A DNA stretch of 21,561 nucleotides, taken from contig ASPP01012842.1 in NCBI GenBank assembly GCA_000512085.1, positions 1 through 21,561 on the forward strand, given 5' to 3'. Position 1 is the first letter of the stretch; every line of letters begins with the position of its first letter. Under the pieces are notes generated by a model that ran no database searches, was not told the origin of the DNA, and saw nothing but the letters and a program-made list of their open reading frames with translations. Made by a program: the position numbers and the translations under genes. The DNA comes from Reticulomyxa filosa. Lineage: Eukaryota; Foraminifera; Reticulomyxidae. This document shows positions 18,501-21,561 of the stretch, piece after piece.

Positions 18501-20161
18501 GGAGGAAACAAGGCACTGGTCAAAGACGAAGAATATGACGCTGTCGTCGTGCCTGGCTGGGAACTGCAAGAAGAATTAGACAAAGACCCGAGATCCGTTG
18601 CCGAGTTTTGGAACCGAACTCTGATTAAAAATAATGTCGTATTTGCCCGAACGTCTCCTCAACAAAAATTATTGATTGTCTCTGCATGTCAAGATCGAGG
18701 AGGAATTGTCGCAGTCACTGGAGATGGTGTAAATGATTCCCCGGCCTTGAAGAAAGCAGATATTGGTATTGCCATGGGTAAAACAGGTACTGAAGTGGCA
18801 AAAGAAGCTGCAGATATGATATTGCTAGATGATAATTTTGCATCAATTGTCAACGGAGTGGAAGAAGGACGTTTAATTTTTGACAACTTGAAAAAAGCAA
18901 TTGCGTACATTTTATCTTCAAACATTCCCGAATTGATTCCATTTTTATTGACCCAAATGATTGGATTGCCATTACCATTGACTACGGTGATGATTCTTAT
19001 GATCGACTTGGGAACAGATATTGCCCCGTCCATTGCTATGGCATATGAAGAGAAAGAGTCTGATATCATGCATAGACCACCAAGAAACGCCAAAAAGATA
19101 AGCTGGTGCAGTGGAGATTACTTGGTTTTGCGTACGGACAAATTGGTATTTTGGAATCCTTTGGCGGAATGTACACTTACTTCGTGGTGTTGGCAGCGTT
19201 TGGGTTACGTCCCGAATTTTTATTGCTGTTAGATCGTGACCTGGTGTTTGAGGACATTGTTACTCACGATTTGCGAAAATATTCCTATTGGTTGCATTGC
19301 TTTGAACCAGATTTTGCCAAAGATTTGGACCACTACTGTTACTTTATGCCCGATTTTGGCAATACTCAGATTGGAAATGTACCTTCTGACAAACTTTCTT
19401 TTAACAGTTCACACGACTTTTCGGATTGGTTGGGCAATACACGCTCATTTATCAAAAGCAGCAGAAAGTTTTTGAAAAGTTCCAAGACTTCAAACTTCCA
19501 AAATGCAGCAGCATTGACAAATGCAATGAATCAAAAAAACTGGACTGCTTTTCAACATGCGTGGAACAATGGGTTCTATGATGATATGTCAAAACACTTG
19601 TTCCGCACTAATTTGTATCCCACCCGTCCGTGTCATAAAACAGATTTTTTTGGAGAGAAATTTGCGTATTGTGACCATAGTATGACCAAAAGCAGAACTT
19701 ACCCAGGTAGAAATTCTTTATTTCCAATGCAAGCTAAAGATCGCAACGAGGCATTGCTGCAAGCACAAACCGCATTCTTCATTTCTGTCGTTACACAACA
19801 ATGGGCAAATATTCTCGTTTGCAAGACCAGAACTCGTTCTTTATTTGAACAAGGCTTGGGGTAAGTGTTACACAGTTTCAATTTTTCATTTATTTTTGCA
19901 TTTGATGTCTTTTTTAATGTTCAAAACACACAAAATAGAAATGGATTTATGAACTATGCGCTTCTTTGTGAAACGCTTTTGGCGGGAGTGCTGACTTACA
20001 TTCCGGCGAGCAACATTGTGTTGGCCACTCGTCCTGTTCGATTTGTTTGGTGGTTAGCTGGTTTGCCATTTGCAATGTCTATAATTGCTTATGATGAAAT
20101 TAGAAAGGGCATCATGCGCAAACATCCTAATGGTTGGCTTGTTATGGCAAATGCCTGGTAA
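15532..20161 (+). CDS. P2C-type cation ATPase, Na+,K+-ATPase alpha-like, with ubiquitin-like insert (two frame breaks)
   Basis: Exons 15532-15828, 15954-16127, 16234-16485, 16647-17072, 17182-19860 and 19939-20161, about 1350 residues if two one-base breaks are bridged; animal alpha subunits have about 1020. Seen in order: charged N-terminus, M1-M2 (FGGF...LCFVAYG), TGES of the actuator domain, M4 NVPEGLL, phosphorylation site DKTGT (Asp at 17245), KGAPERVL, a ubiquitin-like insert (17980-18234), [28 protein letters not shown]5 [10 protein letters not shown]6 [17 protein letters not shown]7 FAYGQIG, an enlarged M7-M8 loop, M8 [11 protein letters not shown] and C-terminal YDEIRK. The M4, M5 and M6 cation-binding residues of Na,K-ATPase (Glu of PEGLL, Glu of SNIPE, both Asp of DLGTD...) match. 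The family exports Na+ and imports K+ at the plasma membrane using ATP. The C-terminal KETYY of animal pumps is absent. The frame changes near 18510 and at the A5 run 19092-19096; each needs one extra base. No beta-subunit gene is in the window. Confidence 0.92.
17245..17259 (+). other. P-type ATPase phosphorylation motif DKTGT
   Basis: SDKTGTLTT in the large exon. The Asp at 17245-17247 is the residue that forms the aspartyl-phosphate intermediate in all P-type ATPases. It sits shortly after [13 protein letters not shown], as in animal Na,K-ATPases. Confidence 0.97.
17980..18234 (+). other. Ubiquitin-like domain inserted in the ATPase nucleotide-binding/phosphorylation region
   Basis: Between the [10 protein letters not shown] segment and [10 protein letters not shown], where animal pumps have about 30 residues, this pump has an extra domain. 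Its first strand is [15 protein letters not shown], a helix follows at [15 protein letters not shown], and then [14 protein letters not shown] and [17 protein letters not shown]. These align with ubiquitin VKAKIQDKEGIP, QRLIFAGKQLEDG and LSDYNIQKESTLHLVLRL. Spacing and order match the ubiquitin fold, with a two-residue longer beta3-beta4 turn. The C-terminal Gly-Gly is missing (LGP instead), so it is not a processed ubiquitin. The Ile44-equivalent is Leu, the Val70-equivalent is Arg and the Lys48-equivalent is Arg. It is continuous with the ATPase frame, with no intron. Confidence 0.8.
18505..18516 (+). other. First frame break in the ATPase coding sequence
   Basis: Coding reads [10 protein letters not shown] in one frame up to about 18510, then continues as [20 protein letters not shown] in the next, equivalent to loss of one base in GGAAACAAGG. 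The upstream part aligns with the EDIAAR segment of Na,K-ATPases, so the sequence is coding on both sides. It could be a sequencing or assembly error, or a real lesion. Confidence 0.75.
19091..19099 (+). other. Second frame break at an A5 run in the ATPase
   Basis: HRPPRNAKK is followed by a frame change to [17 protein letters not shown], the expected P-type sequence. The break sits in CCAAAAAGAT; a sixth A would restore the frame. A homopolymer undercall is the simplest explanation. Confidence 0.85.
19216..19755 (+). other. Enlarged extracellular M7-M8 loop of the ATPase
   Basis: About 180 residues separate M7 (ending VVLAAFGL) from M8 ([17 protein letters not shown]), against about 45 in animal alpha subunits, where this loop carries SYGQ and contacts the beta subunit. 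The loop has four cysteines (in LHCF, HYCYF, RPCHK, YCDH) and two N-glycosylation sequons (NSS, NWT). SYGQ is not seen. Together these are signs of a folded, glycosylated ectodomain. Confidence 0.75.
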
Positions 20162-20849
20162 AAATTTTTCTCGTTTCACATCTTTTTGGTATTTTCGTTT
20201 TTTTTTGTATTAAATTCAACATCTTTAACTGGTTTTGGTTATCGAGGGATTTTTGTTCTTTTCCTCGAAACACACAAAAATTGAATTCTCTGCTCACTTA
20301 ATCCACTTAATCTTGAGATCGTATTATTTCTGAATCCAGTCAAACTATTTCAAAAAACAAAAAGTTGATCACTGTATGCAAACGGTACACACGAGAAAAT
20401 TTTCGGCATGGTACGCCTCTAGTATTTTCTTATTATTTATAATTCATCTACAAAGTAGATCATTAATCACTTTCGACAATATATTGCATTTATCTTTTTC
20501 TTTTACTAATTTTAATGTCACTGGTATCAAGAAAAGTGTGCCAAAAAATGTTGTATGATCAATTATCCCATAAAAAAAATTCAAAACAATATGGAATATT
20601 TGATCTTTTAATCTTGTACAGGAATCCATTCAATACCATTTTACACGTGATGATTCACGCACAAATTTGTGATCATGCACATACAATCGATGCAATAAAA
20701 TCTTTTCAAATGATTGAGCATCAATCAAATTACATAAATATTGTTTGTGATGCTTGTGGTTACATTTCACTTCATTCACAAATCAAATGTCTATTCATCT
20801 GTAAAGAACGCATTTAATAAATGGAAATTCAGGAATTGCGCTGTTCGAT
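20162..20849. other. AT-rich 3' flank of the ATPase gene
   Basis: About 690 bases holding the presumed 3' UTR and flank. An open frame at 20515-20817 (plus, 100 codons) begins near an ATG and ends KCLFICKERI. It has no recognisable domain and adjoins the retrotransposon relic, so I do not call it a gene. Confidence 0.5.
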
Positions 20850-21006
20850 CTATATTCTAAATAATTCAGGCTGATCGAATTTTGCTTGTAACCTTGCAAT
20901 CTTTGCTACAGCATCTGCCCGTTCATTTCCGGGAATGCCAGAGTGTACTTGAAAAATGAAAATTTGATTGTTAAAATTTAAACATTGCAAAATGGAAACT
21001 AAACTT
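20850..21006 (-). pseudogene. RNase H domain relic of a non-LTR retrotransposon
   Basis: On the minus strand a frame ending at the TAG (20850-20852) reads KSLVSILQCLNFNNQIFIFQ, then VHSGIPGNERADAVAKIARL. The HSGIPGNERAD block is the signature of the RNase H domain found near the C-terminus of many non-LTR (LINE) polyproteins; its His and final Asp belong to the active site. Upstream, an A8 run with an in-frame TGA breaks the frame; one base there would connect to a KDEKK segment that may hold an earlier active-site Asp. Only about 50 residues remain, so this is a decayed fragment. Confidence 0.75.
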
Positions 21007-21561
21007 TTTTTTCATCTTTTTGTTGTTGTGGCATCAATCGTGCAAGTATGAGTTTGAAAGAGTTTTGTTCTTTATCTAAATAATGTACAAATTGTTTTTA
21101 AACTTAAAAAGTGTATGATTACTTTTTATACGTTATGCAAAATGCATGAATCTTTTTTTATTATATTCTAAAAAAAAATCTATATTATAACAATTAACGA
21201 TCATCGTGAAAAATCGTCAAGATTATCTCGAGATCACTTTAAGTAAACTTAGAACAAGTATATATCGATATATCTCAAAATCGTCGGAAAAGTCAAGTCG
21301 TTTCAACAAAACAAGAATCCTCAAGTCAAAGTCCGAAAATTTTTTTTACTAGTAAAATTAATTTTTATATTGAGTAAAAAATTTTTTTTATAGCAGTTGG
21401 ATTTTTGTGATTGTTAATATTGTGTGGTTTTTGACCTTTTGCACCATTTGGCATATTTTTTGTTGTAATTTATTTTCGGGGGGCTATCGTCATCGGTTCT
21501 GCATCTTGCGTGCTGTATGACTGTGAGAGGTGGAAGTGCTTTAAAACTTACTGCGTATATT
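21007..21561. other. AT-rich DNA, possibly further retrotransposon remnant
   Basis: No gene recognised. If the RNase H relic belongs to a longer element, its upstream part would run through here on the minus strand, but I could not follow a protein motif. The last 80 bases (from about 21475) are GC-richer than the rest and may mark the edge of another feature outside the window. Confidence 0.4.

Noticed and set aside
18484-18512. 29-nt GT...AAG intron as explanation of the ATPase frame break
   Set aside because: The phase fits, but it would remove EDVAKE, which aligns with the conserved EDIAAR segment of Na,K-ATPases; a missing base is simpler.
18505-19099. Programmed ribosomal frameshifting in the ATPase
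   Set aside because: The two sites share no common slippery heptamer and no downstream structure is evident; P-type ATPases are not known to use this.
20515-20817. 100-codon ORF downstream of the ATPase
   Set aside because: No recognisable domain and AT-driven composition; it sits between the pump 3' flank and a transposon relic.
1-21561. tRNA genes, rRNA genes and CRISPR arrays
   Set aside because: I looked for tRNA B-box-like GGTTCGA motifs, conserved rRNA blocks and regularly spaced direct repeats in the intergenic stretches and found none; the simple TA repeats in introns are not CRISPR-like.

Overview
The window looks like nuclear DNA of a unicellular eukaryote. Genes are split by short AT-rich introns (mostly 75-160 nt), intergenic DNA is very AT-rich, and low-complexity tracts (poly-A/T, TA repeats, CAA and GGN repeats) are common. 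Intron style and protein divergence remind me of rhizarians, in particular a foraminiferan such as Reticulomyxa; that placement is an inference from general impression, not something the sequence proves. All gene models below were spliced by hand from GT-AG sites and reading-frame phase.

Layout. 1-792 (+): 3' end of a divergent 14-3-3 family protein with an acidic insertion. 793-3542: AT-rich, no gene recognised. 3543-5788 (-): PABP-like RNA-binding protein with two RRMs and a C-terminal MLLE domain, six exons. 6298-8555 (-): unrecognised 580-residue protein ending in coiled coil, seven proposed exons. 8936-12605 (-): kinesin-14 (C-terminal motor), about nine exons. 12606-15531: AT-rich, with a MITE-like inverted-repeat element, a second copy of its arm and a decayed ORF. 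15532-20161 (+): P2C-type (Na+,K+-ATPase alpha-like) cation pump, six exons, about 1350 residues. 20850-21006 (-): relic of the RNase H domain of a non-LTR retrotransposon.

The genes do not form a pathway; they are a cytoskeletal motor, a phosphopeptide-binding adaptor relative, an mRNA-binding protein, a plasma-membrane pump and an unknown coiled-coil protein. The most notable content is the pump. It has every hallmark of a Na,K-ATPase alpha subunit, but carries a ubiquitin-like domain inside its cytosolic nucleotide-binding/phosphorylation region and a roughly 180-residue extracellular M7-M8 loop with four cysteines and two N-glycosylation sequons. The read-through is broken by two single-base frame breaks, which look like sequence errors or recent lesions rather than introns.
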